Positions 33,543-42,903 of a DNA stretch of 64,000 bases are shown piece by piece. Under the pieces are notes generated by a model that did no database searches, was not told where the DNA came from, and worked only from the letters and a program-made list of their open reading frames with translations. The stretch covers positions 124,001 to 188,000 of the forward strand of contig JBBIKW010000005.1 of assembly GCA_037445225.1 (NCBI GenBank), written 5' to 3'. Position numbers and translations under genes: made by a program. Position 1 is the first letter of the stretch. The number at the start of each line of letters is the position of its first letter. Origin of the DNA: M3007 sp037445225 (lineage in GTDB: Bacteria; Bacteroidota; Bacteroidia; Chitinophagales; Saprospiraceae).

Positions 33543-34547
33543 TTAGCGATTGAGTATATCCTTGTACAGAGGGAGAATACTGATAAACTTATCGATAGTG
33601 GCCTTTAGGCTGAGGTGGGAGTAGGCCCCAGCAGCGTTTTTGTGGCCGCCGCCGTTGAAGTGCGTGCGGCAAATCTCTTGTACATCTACCTCGCCCTTAG
33701 AGCGCAAACTGAGCTTGACGATATTGGGCTGGTTGTGGATGAAGGCGGCTAAGCGCACATCCCGTATAGTAAGCAGGTAATTGACAATGCCTTCCGTATC
33801 GCCGCGTTGGATATCGAAAGTCTCGTAATCCCTGCGCGTCAGCCAGATATAAGCAGTGCGGTATTCCGGCAGATACTCCATGCGATTGGCCAAGCAATGG
33901 CCCAACAAGCGCAGGTTTTTGACCTTGTTGGAATTAAAAATTTTGTCTTGAACATCGACGTCGTCCACGCCGCGGTCGATGAGGTCGGCAGCAATGCGAA
34001 AGATACGGCTATTGGTAGCGTATTTGAAGGAACCCGTGTCGGTGACGATGCCGGTGTAGATACACATACCGACGACCGGAGTAAGCTTTAGGCGATCGCC
34101 CATCGCTTCGATAAAAGTGTACACCAGCTCGGCCGTGCTGCTGGCGGAAGGCTCCGAAAATACGTAATCCGCTATAGGTTCGGGGTAAAGGTGGTGGTCG
34201 ATCAAGATACGCGTTCCCGGTATATCTCTTAGGTATTCGCCCATCTTGTCGATGCGGTTGAGTGCGTTAAAATCTAAGAAGATGAAGACCTTCTTTCGAC
34301 TCAGCAATTGCCGGCACTCTTCGGTGTGGATGTCCCAGATGAGAATCTCCTCTGCTGCAGGGAGAAACTCAAACTCTACCGGATATTCCGACGGAAAAAG
34401 CACGTGAACCGTATGGCCGTATTGGTCCAAGTAGTGCCGCATAGCTAAGGCGCTGCCAATAGCATCGCCGTCGGGATTGCGATGCGAAATCACCGCAATG
34501 TTTTGCGGTCGTTGAAGGATTTCTTTCAGCGCTGTGGGAATGAGCAT
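33543..34547 (-). CDS. nrnA: DHH-DHHA1 phosphoesterase (NrnA-type nanoRNase/pAp phosphatase)
   Basis: 334 residues from ATG 34547 (MLIPTALKEIL). DHH-family motifs: SHRNPDGDAIGSALAM (motif I), FLDFNALNRIDKM (II), RILIDHHLYPEP (III, the DHH) and TGIVTDTGSF (IV). The C-terminal DHHA1 glycine motif is FNGGGHKNAAGAYS. Such proteins degrade 2-5 nt RNAs and dephosphorylate 3'-phosphoadenosine 5'-phosphate; the close relative cyclic-di-AMP/pApA phosphodiesterase role is possible. Subfamily choice is by overall length and motif spacing. A -7 element lies 94 nt upstream. Confidence 0.87.
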   Translation of the reverse strand: MLIPTALKEILQRPQNIAVISHRNPDGDAIGSALAMRHYLDQYGHTVHVLFPSEYPVEFEFLPAAEEILIWDIHTEECRQLLSRKKVFIFLDFNALNRIDKMGEYLRDIPGTRILIDHHLYPEPIADYVFSEPSASSTAELVYTFIEAMGDRLKLTPVVGMCIYTGIVTDTGSFKYATNSRIFRIAADLIDRGVDDVDVQDKIFNSNKVKNLRLLGHCLANRMEYLPEYRTAYIWLTRRDYETFDIQRGDTEGIVNYLLTIRDVRLAAFIHNQPNIVKLSLRSKGEVDVQEICRTHFNGGGHKNAAGAYSHLSLKATIDKFISILPLYKDILNR

Positions 34548-34641
34548 GATGAATGGATTCACTAAGGCGGCGCAGCATATCTGGAGCCACTCAATTCGAT
34601 TAGGCAAAAAGGATTATGGTTTTTTGCCCAAAAACAGGCCG

Positions 34642-34649
34642 CAAAGATA
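34642..34649 (-). promoter_or_regulatory. Bacteroidota -7 promoter element (TATCTTTG)
   Basis: Minus-strand TAnnTTTG match 94 nt before the DHH phosphoesterase ATG. Confidence 0.5.
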
Positions 34650-34736
34650 GATTAAGCGCATACCTTTGTAAGCACTTCGAGATATTATTTCTGAAAGGAC
34701 ACATATACGAGTAATATTTGAAATAAAATCTTGCTC

Positions 34737-34744
34737 TAAATTTG
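34737..34744 (+). promoter_or_regulatory. -7 promoter element for ndk (TAAATTTG)
   Basis: TAnnTTTG match 61 nt before the ndk ATG, with TTTG at 34717-34720 (16-bp spacer). A second match, TACCTTTG at 34661-34668, lies farther upstream and back-to-back with the minus-strand element. Confidence 0.5.
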
Positions 34745-34805
34745 CGGTGCCTCGTCCTGCGGCACAGGTATTGGTGCTTGTAAAACGGAAAAGAAATGCA
34801 AAAGT

Positions 34806-35225
34806 ATGGGCAATAGAACATTCACCATGATTAAGCCTGACGCCGTGCGCGCAGGGAACATCGGCAACATTTTGCAAATGATCAACGCCGCGGGTTTTCG
34901 AATCGTGGCTATGAAGCTGACGCAGATGACCAAAGAACGCGCCGGCCAATTTTACGCCGTTCACCGCGAGCGCCCCTTTTATGACGAGTTGTGTACCTTC
35001 ATGAGCAGCGGCCCGATAGTGGTGGCCATCCTCGAAAAAGACAATGCCGTAGAAGAGTTTCGCCGACTTATCGGAGCCACCGACCCATCGAAGGCTGAAC
35101 CCGGCACCGTGCGAGCGCTATACGGTACTAATGTAGGCGAAAATGCGGTGCACGGGTCTGACAGCGACGAGAATGCCGCTATTGAAAGCGCCTTTCACTT
35201 TAGCGCTATGGAGATTTTTAGCTGA
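34806..35225 (+). CDS. ndk: Nucleoside diphosphate kinase
   Basis: 139 residues, normal length. RTFTMIKPDAVRAGNIGNI at the start, the nucleotide-binding FYAVHRERPFYDEL and the active-site histidine His116 in NAVHGSDSDENA are all intact. It passes phosphate from ATP to other nucleoside diphosphates through a phosphohistidine and balances cytoplasmic NTP pools. Monocistronic, divergent from the DHH phosphoesterase gene. Confidence 0.97.
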   Translation: MGNRTFTMIKPDAVRAGNIGNILQMINAAGFRIVAMKLTQMTKERAGQFYAVHRERPFYDELCTFMSSGPIVVAILEKDNAVEEFRRLIGATDPSKAEPGTVRALYGTNVGENAVHGSDSDENAAIESAFHFSAMEIFS

Positions 35226-35301
35226 CTCCGCTTCCCGCTGTAAGAGGGATTGGTCGGCTCTGACTGATAAAAATCATTGCTGCCGGCTGCAGGTGGTGCC
35301 G

Positions 35302-35309
35302 TATTTTTG
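35302..35309 (+). promoter_or_regulatory. Bacteroidota -7 promoter element (TATTTTTG)
   Basis: TAnnTTTG match 64 nt before the dioxygenase ATG. Confidence 0.55.
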
Positions 35310-35373
35310 TCCTCACTCCTGCGAATAAAAGAGGAGTATTTGCCTCTTTTCACAAAAAAGACCGCAGTCTATT

Positions 35374-36510
35374 ATGGATACGTTATCGCAAGCAGTGTCT
35401 CAGCCTAAGCCGGTGGAAACGGAAGATTTCTTTCCGATAAAAGGCACTGACCACATCGAGTTTTACGTGGGCAATGCCAAGCAAAGCGCGCTGTATTATC
35501 AGGCAGCATTTGGCTTCGAATGGGTAGCCTACATGGGCCCAGAAACCGGCGTGCGCGATCGCGTCAGCTATGTGCTTCAGCAGGGTAAGATTCGCTTAGT
35601 GCTTACGGCAGCGTTAACTCCGGAACACGAGATCGCTCGCCATGTAGCTCTCCATGGCGATGGTGTCAAAGTGCTGGCCTTGTGGGTCGACGACGCAGAG
35701 AAGCTGTATTACACGGCCTTGGAGCGGGGTGCCGAGAGTGCCTTCCCTCCAAAGGTGCTTCGCGACGAACACGGCGAAGTCGTGGTGGCTGCCATCAAGA
35801 CCTACGGTGAGACCATTCACACGTTGGTGGATCGAAACCGCTATAATGGCCCGTTTTTGCCGGGCTATCAGGCTCGAAAAAGCATCTACCCCGTAAAGCC
35901 GGTGGGTCTGAAGTACGTCGATCACTGTGTGGGCAATGTCGAGTTGGGGGCCATGAACAAGTGGGTAAAGTTTTATCAAGACGTGATGGGCTTTAAATTG
36001 CTCATCACCTTCGACGACAAGGACATCAGCACGGAGTACAGCGCTCTTATGTCGAAAGTCGTCTCCAACGGCAACGGCTATATCAAGTTTCCCATCAACG
36101 AGCCGGCCAAAGGCTTAAAGAAGAGCCAGATAGAGGAGTACTTGGACTTTTACCGCTCGGCCGGTGTGCAACACATCGCGTTGGCTACCGACGACATCAT
36201 TACCACAGTAACCCAACTGCGCGCTAATGGGGTGGACTTTTTGTACGTGCCCGAGACGTACTACGACGATGTTCTGGAGCGCGTAGGCGAAATAGAGGAA
36301 GATTTGGAAGACCTCAAACGCCTCAACATACTGGTCGATCGCGATGAGGAGGGCTATTTGCTCCAGCTCTTTACCAAGCCGGTACAGGATAGACCTACAG
36401 TCTTCTACGAAATCATCCAGCGCCGGGGTGCTAAGTCGTTTGGCAAAGGGAATTTCAAGGCGCTGTTCGAGGCCATCGAGCGCGAGCAGGCGCTGCGCGG
36501 AACGCTGTAG
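35374..36510 (+). CDS. hpd: 4-hydroxyphenylpyruvate dioxygenase
   Basis: 378 residues with two vicinal-oxygen-chelate halves. Iron ligands of the C-terminal half are present: His in KYVDHCVGN, His in GVQHIALATDD and Glu in PTVFYEIIQRRGAKSFGKGN, a diagnostic HPPD ending. It converts 4-hydroxyphenylpyruvate, oxygen and decarboxylated CO2 chemistry into homogentisate in tyrosine breakdown. The next enzyme, homogentisate 1,2-dioxygenase, is not in the window. Own promoter, and a shared hairpin lies at its 3' end. Confidence 0.95.
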   Translation: MDTLSQAVSQPKPVETEDFFPIKGTDHIEFYVGNAKQSALYYQAAFGFEWVAYMGPETGVRDRVSYVLQQGKIRLVLTAALTPEHEIARHVALHGDGVKVLALWVDDAEKLYYTALERGAESAFPPKVLRDEHGEVVVAAIKTYGETIHTLVDRNRYNGPFLPGYQARKSIYPVKPVGLKYVDHCVGNVELGAMNKWVKFYQDVMGFKLLITFDDKDISTEYSALMSKVVSNGNGYIKFPINEPAKGLKKSQIEEYLDFYRSAGVQHIALATDDIITTVTQLRANGVDFLYVPETYYDDVLERVGEIEEDLEDLKRLNILVDRDEEGYLLQLFTKPVQDRPTVFYEIIQRRGAKSFGKGNFKALFEAIEREQALRGTL

Positions 36511-36516
36511 ACAAGG

Positions 36517-36546
36517 GGCAGCTCCGCGTTCGAACACAGAGCTGCC
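36517..36546. terminator. Hairpin between convergent genes
   Basis: GGCAGCTC at 36517-36524 pairs perfectly with GAGCTGCC at 36539-36546 (14-nt loop), seven bases after the dioxygenase stop and before the convergent E2 stop. No T-tract. Confidence 0.55.
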
Positions 36547-36567
36547 GGCTATGCCCATGCGGCTGGC

Positions 36568-37899
36568 TTAGATGGGGCGTTTCGGGTCGAATTGCTCTAA
36601 ATAGTCGGCCACGCGGCGCAAGAACGAGCCGCCCAGCATGCCGTCGACGATGCGGTGGTCGTAAGAGAGCGATAGGAACATCATGTGCCGAATCGCGATG
36701 ACGTCGCCGTGTTCCGTCTCGAGTACGGCGGGTTTTTTGCGGATGGCCCCAGTAGCGAGAATGGCCACTTGCGGCTGGTTGATGATGGGCGTTCCCATCA
36801 CGTTGCCGAAGGTTCCAACATTTGTCAGCGTGAAGGTGCCACCCTGGATTTCCTCCGGTTTAAGTTGGTTTTGGCGCGCGCGGTTAGCTAAGTCGTTGAC
36901 CGCTTTGGTCAGACCGACCAAGTTGAGATGGTCGGCGTTGCGCACGACGGGCACGATGAGGTTGCCGTTGGGCAGGGCTGTGGCCATGCCGATGTGAATG
37001 CTTTTTTTCACCAGGATGCGCGTGCCGTCCACAGAGGCATTGATAAGGGGGAAGTCGCGGATGGCGCGCACAATAGCCTCTAAGAAGAGCGGCGTGAATG
37101 TGATGTTTTCTCCGTACTTCTTGTAAAAGTCTTCCTTTATGCGCTGGCGCCAGAGGACGAGGTTGGTGACGTCGGCTTCGACAAAGGAGGTGACGTGCGG
37201 GCTAGTGTGCTTGCTCATGACCATGTGCTCGGCGATGAGCCGGCGCATGCGGTCCATCTCGATAATTTCGACATCGCCCGTCAAGGAAGGAGCGGCCGGC
37301 GCTGTTGGGGCCGCAGCAGCAGGCGCCGCCGGAGCGGTTTGCGGTGCGGAAGAGGAGGCAGCGGGTGCCGTTGTGGCTTTTCGCTGCTGGACATAAGCTA
37401 GGATATCTTTTTTGGTGACGCGTCCCTCTTGTCCAGTACCCGGAATGCGGTCGAGCTCTTCCAAACTAATGCCTTCTTCGCGCGCTATGGTGCGCACTAA
37501 GGGCGAATAAAAGCGGCCGCTGCTGACGGACGTTGCCGGCGTATTAGCCGCCGCTGCCGGCACAAAGGGTACTGCCGGAGCTTCTGCTGGAGCTGTTGCA
37601 GCAGCCGAACGACCATTTCCTACCGTCTCGCTTATGCTGGGCGACGCCGCTGCTGCCGCCTCCGTCTCGATGACCGCGATGACGGTATTGATGGGCACGA
37701 CGTCGTTTTCTTTAAAGAACACCTCCGTCAAAACGCCTTCTACCGGAGAAGGAACCTCGCTGTCGACTTTGTCGGTGGCAATATCTAAGATGGGCTCATC
37801 CAGAGCTACTCGGTCGCCGGGCTTTTTGCGCCACCTCAGGATGGTGGCCTCCATGATGCTTTCGCCCATCTTGGGCATGACAAGTTCTACGCGCGCCAT
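36568..37899 (-). CDS. 2-oxoacid dehydrogenase E2 (dihydrolipoamide acyltransferase)
   Basis: 443 residues. One lipoyl domain (about 1-78) carries the lipoyl lysine in IATDKVDSEVPSP. An Ala/Pro-rich linker leads to the E1/E3-binding domain (YSPLVRTIAREEGISLEELD, GTGQEGRVTKKDI at about 133-172). A second Ala-rich linker precedes the catalytic acyltransferase domain with its YDHRIVDG active site. It moves acyl groups from E1 to CoA in a pyruvate, 2-oxoglutarate or branched-chain complex; a branched-chain or mixed specificity is common for this Bacteroidota form but is not proven here. E1 and E3 genes are not adjacent. Confidence 0.92.
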   Translation of the reverse strand: MARVELVMPKMGESIMEATILRWRKKPGDRVALDEPILDIATDKVDSEVPSPVEGVLTEVFFKENDVVPINTVIAVIETEAAAAASPSISETVGNGRSAAATAPAEAPAVPFVPAAAANTPATSVSSGRFYSPLVRTIAREEGISLEELDRIPGTGQEGRVTKKDILAYVQQRKATTAPAASSSAPQTAPAAPAAAAPTAPAAPSLTGDVEIIEMDRMRRLIAEHMVMSKHTSPHVTSFVEADVTNLVLWRQRIKEDFYKKYGENITFTPLFLEAIVRAIRDFPLINASVDGTRILVKKSIHIGMATALPNGNLIVPVVRNADHLNLVGLTKAVNDLANRARQNQLKPEEIQGGTFTLTNVGTFGNVMGTPIINQPQVAILATGAIRKKPAVLETEHGDVIAIRHMMFLSLSYDHRIVDGMLGGSFLRRVADYLEQFDPKRPI

Positions 37900-37961
37900 A
37901 TTTCACAATAAGTTGAGAGTGCTGCTCCTAAGGGCAGACCTGCTTAAAACGGGAGCGGCGC

Positions 37962-37969
37962 AAAGGTAG
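37962..37969 (-). promoter_or_regulatory. Bacteroidota -7 promoter element (TACCTTTG)
   Basis: Minus-strand TAnnTTTG match 62 nt before the E2 ATG. Confidence 0.55.
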
Positions 37970-38131
37970 GAATTTCAGCGGCGAAATGGCGCCTCAAATC
38001 GGCACTCGCTGCTTATAAGAGCGTTTTGCTCAAATGCTTTGTTTGGTTTCGGCGTTAGCAAATTGAAAGCGCACCTTTTTTGCCATCTTAGCGTCTTGAT
38101 TGTTATGTCTCTGTTTTCATAAATTCAGACT

Positions 38132-41100
38132 ATGCGAAGCGCGTCTCTGTTTTTGCTCTTCATTGGGCTTGTTGCCAGTACTCCGGCATGGGGGCAATAC
38201 TTTGGCCGCAACAAGCCGCGCTATCAAAAGCATTCGTTTCAAGTACATAAAACGGCGCATTTCCGTATTTACGACTACCTAAACAATCCGGAAAAGCTGC
38301 GCGAATTGGCGGCTTCTGCGGAATTGTGGTACCGCATGCACCAGGCCGTGCTCTTAGACACTTTTGTGGAAAAGAACCCGCTTATCATCTACAACGATCA
38401 CGCGGGTTTCCAACAGACCAATACCATCATGGGCGATATTGGCGTGGGCACGGGGGGAGTGACGGAGGCCCTGCGCAACCGTGTAGTCTTTCCCGTGGCC
38501 ATGACCAACCAGCAAACGCACCACGTCTTAGGGCACGAGTTAGTTCACGCGTTTCAATACAAGCTAATTTTGGACGACGACTCCACCTCGATGCGCAACT
38601 TAGGAAACTTGCCGTTGTGGATGGTGGAGGGTTTAGCGGAATACTTGTCTATTGGGCGTATCGACCCGCACACCGCCATGTGGATGCGCGACGCGGTGAA
38701 GAACGATCAACTGCCCAAAACCCTGCGCGATTTAGACCGCGGCAACTTTTTCCCTTACCGCTGGGGGCAAGCTTTTTGGGCCTTTGTCACGGGTACGTAT
38801 GGCGATGCGGTCATCCAGCCGCTCTTTTACAACACCGCTCTGGTGGGTTTAGAGAATGCTGTGCCCTTGGTGTTGGGCATCTCGGTTGACTCGCTGTCGG
38901 CTTCCTGGACGCGCGCGCTGAACAGTTACTATGGGCAATGGGTGAACAAAGGCAAGAAAGAGCGCTTGCCTGGAAAGCGCTTGCTTTCGGAGGACAACTT
39001 CGGTTCGATGAATATCTCTCCGGCTATTAGCCCAAACGAGCGATATTTTATCTTTCTGTCGGAACGCAATCTGTTTTCCATAGACCTATATCTGGCCGAT
39101 GCGCGCACAGGAAAGGTGCTGCGCAAGGTGGCCAGCAGTGCGCAAGACGGGCATATCGATCACTTCGACTTTATTGAAAGTGCCGGAACATGGGCACCCG
39201 ACAGTAAGCGCTTTGCCTTTGACGTCTACGAGCAAGGGCGCAGCGTGCTCATTGTCAAGGACGTTTTCTCGGGCAAAACCTTAGAGCGCATCGCCATCCC
39301 CGGTGTGCCGGAGTTTAGCCATCCGGCTTGGAGCCCCGATGGAAAGACCATCGTCGTCGCCGGGCTGGTCAATGGGCAAACCGACCTGTACGCTTACGAC
39401 ATAAAGACTAAACGGGTGCGGCAACTGACCAACGACCGCTATTCGGAGATACACCCTACTTGGAGCCGCGACGGCGCTATGCTGGCCTTTGCTACCGACC
39501 AGCTGAGCATGGAGCGCGGGCGAAACGACGGCGCCTGGCGCATGAACTTGGCTATCATGGACATGGCTAACGGCCGCATAGAGATGTTGGATCTCTTCCC
39601 AGGAGCAGATAACCTCAACCCACAGTTCGACGAGCGCGGCAACCTCTACTTCTTGAGCAACCGCGATGGGATGCGCAACGCATATAGCTATGACCTGCAA
39701 ACAAGACAGGTGTTTCAAGTAACGGACCTCGAAGTAGGGATTTGCGGTATCACCCACTATGCTCCAGCCATTGCGCTGTCGGGCGACCGGCTTCTGTACA
39801 CGTATTACAACGAAGGCAGCTACGCTATCTACCAAGTGCGCACCGAGAACTTGGAGCGCAAAGAGGTGAATGTCAATGCTGTAGACCTATCTCCCGCGGC
39901 CCTTCCGCCGTTTATTCCGGGAAGGCGCGATGTGGTGAACACTAACCTGCGCCTCATGGATGCGAACTTTAGGGAAGTGTTCGACACGCTCGTGCTGCAA
40001 AAAGTACCCTACAAACCCAACTTCTCGCTTTCCTATCTCGGCGGTGGCGGCGGCATTGGGGTCACCACTGGCAACACTTCTTTTGGTGCAGCTACCGGAT
40101 TAGCTGGTGGCATAGACATGCTTTTCGACGATGTGTTGGGAAACAACCAGCTGTACGTCGGCCTCGCCGTTAACGGCGAAATTCAAGACGCTGCAGGCAT
40201 CTTCTCCTTCATTAACAACAAGAGTCGCCTGAGCTGGGGGGGTGCCTTTTCGCATATCCCTATCCGGTCTGTGGCCTATTATGGGTTTCGCGAAACGCCG
40301 TTGGAGATAAGGCCAGGTGTCGTAGATACCTTTTTGGAGGAAGTTCTGGGCGTCCAGCGCCTCTTTCAGGAGCGCCTCAGCGCGTTTGTCATGTATCCGT
40401 TCTCTGTCACGCGGCGCCTCGAGTTGGGCGGCGCCTTTGAGTTCTACAGTACGCGCATCACAGAATACTCTACTTTCTACGATCGATTCAATTTTTTTCC
40501 CATAGGCAATCGCCGCCAGCGAGTGCCTGGCTCGAGCCAGCTGTTTTTGTTTAACGCAAACGCCGCCTTTGTAGGCGACAACGCCGCCTTTGGATTTACG
40601 GCTCCTCTACAAGGGTGGCGCTATCGAATAGGGTTTGAACAGTTCTTCGGCGATTTCAACTTTACGACAGTGTTGGTGGATGGACGCCGATATTTTCGGT
40701 TGCGCCCCTTCACATTGGCCTTCCGGAGCTTGTCCTATGGCCGCTTTGGAGGAAATTCCAACCAAGTCTTTCCCTTTTTCTTGGGCAACCCTTGGTTTGT
40801 TCGCGGCTACGGGAGTAACGACTTGTACACCGATGACCCGGAGCTGGCCAATCGGATGATCGGCAGCAAAATGTCGGTGCTCAATGCAGAGCTGCGCCTG
40901 CCTTTCTTGGGGCGCCGGCCGCTCAGCTTGGTAAACTTTTTCCTGCCGGTAGATTTGAGCTTCTTTGCCGACGGGGGCGTGGCTTTTTACGATTTTCAAG
41001 ATCTGAGAGAGGCTTCTCCTCGAACGGGCGCTATTCACCAGCCCATTTTTAGTATCGGAACCTCTATCCGCTTAAACTTATTCGGGGCCCTAATCTTAGA

Positions 41101-41182
41101 GCCCTATTACGCCCTGCCTTTATCGGCAAGTCCGGCAGTACGCCAATGGCGGTGGGGGTTCAACATTTTGCCCGGCTGGTAA
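38132..41182 (+). CDS. Outer-membrane protein combining HExxH metallopeptidase-like, TolB-type propeller and beta-barrel regions
   Basis: 1016 residues with a signal peptide (MRSASLFLLFIGLVASTPAW, cleavage near GQ). Residues about 30-270 resemble a gluzincin peptidase: zinc motif HELVH at 135-139 and a downstream EGLAEY (Glu166/Glu170) as third ligand. Residues about 290-590 contain TolB/WD40-like propeller repeats (HPAWSPDGKTIVVAG, HPTWSRDGAMLAFATD, LNPQFDERGNLYFLSN). From about 640 the sequence is a surface-antigen-type barrel (FFLGNPWFVRGYG, LPFLGRRPLSLVNFFLPVDL) ending WGFNILPGW. A secreted peptidase tethered in the outer membrane is the simplest reading; targets are unknown. Confidence 0.88.
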   Translation: MRSASLFLLFIGLVASTPAWGQYFGRNKPRYQKHSFQVHKTAHFRIYDYLNNPEKLRELAASAELWYRMHQAVLLDTFVEKNPLIIYNDHAGFQQTNTIMGDIGVGTGGVTEALRNRVVFPVAMTNQQTHHVLGHELVHAFQYKLILDDDSTSMRNLGNLPLWMVEGLAEYLSIGRIDPHTAMWMRDAVKNDQLPKTLRDLDRGNFFPYRWGQAFWAFVTGTYGDAVIQPLFYNTALVGLENAVPLVLGISVDSLSASWTRALNSYYGQWVNKGKKERLPGKRLLSEDNFGSMNISPAISPNERYFIFLSERNLFSIDLYLADARTGKVLRKVASSAQDGHIDHFDFIESAGTWAPDSKRFAFDVYEQGRSVLIVKDVFSGKTLERIAIPGVPEFSHPAWSPDGKTIVVAGLVNGQTDLYAYDIKTKRVRQLTNDRYSEIHPTWSRDGAMLAFATDQLSMERGRNDGAWRMNLAIMDMANGRIEMLDLFPGADNLNPQFDERGNLYFLSNRDGMRNAYSYDLQTRQVFQVTDLEVGICGITHYAPAIALSGDRLLYTYYNEGSYAIYQVRTENLERKEVNVNAVDLSPAALPPFIPGRRDVVNTNLRLMDANFREVFDTLVLQKVPYKPNFSLSYLGGGGGIGVTTGNTSFGAATGLAGGIDMLFDDVLGNNQLYVGLAVNGEIQDAAGIFSFINNKSRLSWGGAFSHIPIRSVAYYGFRETPLEIRPGVVDTFLEEVLGVQRLFQERLSAFVMYPFSVTRRLELGGAFEFYSTRITEYSTFYDRFNFFPIGNRRQRVPGSSQLFLFNANAAFVGDNAAFGFTAPLQGWRYRIGFEQFFGDFNFTTVLVDGRRYFRLRPFTLAFRSLSYGRFGGNSNQVFPFFLGNPWFVRGYGSNDLYTDDPELANRMIGSKMSVLNAELRLPFLGRRPLSLVNFFLPVDLSFFADGGVAFYDFQDLREASPRTGAIHQPIFSIGTSIRLNLFGALILEPYYALPLSASPAVRQWRWGFNILPGW

Positions 41183-41222
41183 TGGAGGAGTATGTGGCTA
41201 CTTTTACGGCTGTTTTTTGTCG

Positions 41223-42902
41223 ATGAAAAACGCCGGCTCTTTACTCGTAGGGGTTCTCTTGGCGTGGGGATGTGCTCGACTGGCGACGCCTGAAGGCGGT
41301 CCCAAGGATACGACACCTCCTCAAGTGGTAGCGCACAAAAGCACGCCCAACGGTATCCTTAACTTCAGGGAGCGCGCCATCTACTTGACGTTTGACGAGT
41401 GGGTGGTCTTGCAAGAAGTCAACAGCCAGGTATTGGTTTCGCCACCGCTCCAGCGGCGTCCGGAGGTCACCCTGAAAGGTCGGACAGTGGTGTTTCGCTT
41501 CGACAAGGAAGAGGTGCTGCGCCCCAATACGACGTATACCATCTACTTTGGCTCGGCTGTGCGCGACCTGCACGAAGGCAATGTCGCCGAAAACTTGCGC
41601 TTCGTCTTTTCCACAGGCGACCACATCGATAGTGCTATAGTAGCGGGTATCGTTGTTGATGCCTTCAGCGGCGATCCTGTAAAAGAGGTTTCCGTTTTGT
41701 TGTACGACGATCTGGCCGACAGTGCCGTTGTCTTGGAGCGACCGTACTACTTAACTCGGACGGACACAAGTGGGCAATTTCGCTTCGCTAACGTGCGACC
41801 GGGCGTCTACCGCTGCGTGGCGATCGAGGACAGGGACCGGAACATGCGCTGGAAGGCGGAAGTAGAGCCCATTGGCTTTATAGACTCGTTTATTGTAGTA
41901 CGCCCTACAGACACCCTAGTGGTTGTTCCAGGGATATACCTGAGTACCCCTGCACCTTCTGGGCGCCTCTTATTTCGGAATACGAACCAATACGGCTCGG
42001 TGCGATTGGGGTATGCGTACCTACCCGACACCCTCTCGCTGCGCGTGGCGCCTGCCGCCGTACGCTGGCTTGTCACACGCGAACAAGACACCCTCACGGT
42101 GTGGTACGACAATGTGGACTCCCTCTCTTGGACACTCCTTGTCGGAGCAGACTCCGTAGCAGTGCGCGCGCTGTCGAGAACGGCCTTTTTAAAACAACAC
42201 CGCCTTTTTTGGGGCGACGAGCGCCTGACTCCGCCGGCTGGGCGGCGCTCTTCGCAGGCGGCTGCACCTTCCGCACTTCCTCCGCCGCGCATTGTGACGG
42301 TGCGCAAGGGGCGCCCCCTCCTCCTGCCCTTCAATGCGCCGATAAGCAGCATAGACACCGCTCGGGTTTCTTGGGTGGTCGACAGCATTCCTTCGCGTGT
42401 GTTTTCGCTGATGCCGGACTCCACAAACCCATTGGCTTTACGCTTGGTCTTCCTGGCCGAGCCCGGCCAGCGCTGTACGCTGACTCTGCTACCTGGGGCG
42501 GTAACCGACTTCTGGGGCGCGACGAATGCAGACTCGTTAGTGCGGGTCTTTTCGATACCCCATCCGAAACAGGTGAGCGCGCTAACCATACAAATGGAAA
42601 ACCTAACTCCCGGTGGTGCCTACATCTTGCGCTTGATGAACGGCAATGCTGTGGAGGAAGAGCGCTTCTTTGTTGCCCGAGACGCGCTGCAACGCGAGAC
42701 GTTTGTCGACTTAGCACCTGTGAACTATACCGTTCGACTGGTTGAGGACAGCAACCATAACCACCGATGGGACGCAGGAGACTACTTCAGTGGTCGCCAA
42801 CCGGAGCGCGTCTTTTCTAAAAATATAGAGGCCCTTCGGCCTAACTGGGAGGTAGAAACTACACTCTCCGTTCCCACTTTGGCACCGCGCCGGCGCGAGT
42901 AG
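41223..42902 (+). CDS. Lipoprotein with bacterial Ig-like domain
   Basis: 559 residues from ATG 41223 with lipoprotein signal (MKNAGSLLVGVLLAWGC, Cys17). TPEGGPKDTTPPQV is the usual opening of Bacteroidota Ig-like (Big_5) lipoproteins, followed by the domain with YLTFDEWVVLQEVNSQVLVSP and LRPNTTYTIYFG. A carboxypeptidase-regulatory or SpaA-like strand set follows (TDTSGQFRFANVRPGVYRCV, AIEDRDRNMRW), and the C-terminus repeats that motif (NYTVRLVEDSNHNHRWDAGD). It is probably anchored at the outer membrane. It begins 40 nt after the metallopeptidase gene and likely shares its transcript. Confidence 0.85.
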   Translation: MKNAGSLLVGVLLAWGCARLATPEGGPKDTTPPQVVAHKSTPNGILNFRERAIYLTFDEWVVLQEVNSQVLVSPPLQRRPEVTLKGRTVVFRFDKEEVLRPNTTYTIYFGSAVRDLHEGNVAENLRFVFSTGDHIDSAIVAGIVVDAFSGDPVKEVSVLLYDDLADSAVVLERPYYLTRTDTSGQFRFANVRPGVYRCVAIEDRDRNMRWKAEVEPIGFIDSFIVVRPTDTLVVVPGIYLSTPAPSGRLLFRNTNQYGSVRLGYAYLPDTLSLRVAPAAVRWLVTREQDTLTVWYDNVDSLSWTLLVGADSVAVRALSRTAFLKQHRLFWGDERLTPPAGRRSSQAAAPSALPPPRIVTVRKGRPLLLPFNAPISSIDTARVSWVVDSIPSRVFSLMPDSTNPLALRLVFLAEPGQRCTLTLLPGAVTDFWGATNADSLVRVFSIPHPKQVSALTIQMENLTPGGAYILRLMNGNAVEEERFFVARDALQRETFVDLAPVNYTVRLVEDSNHNHRWDAGDYFSGRQPERVFSKNIEALRPNWEVETTLSVPTLAPRRRE

Positions 42903-42903
42903 G

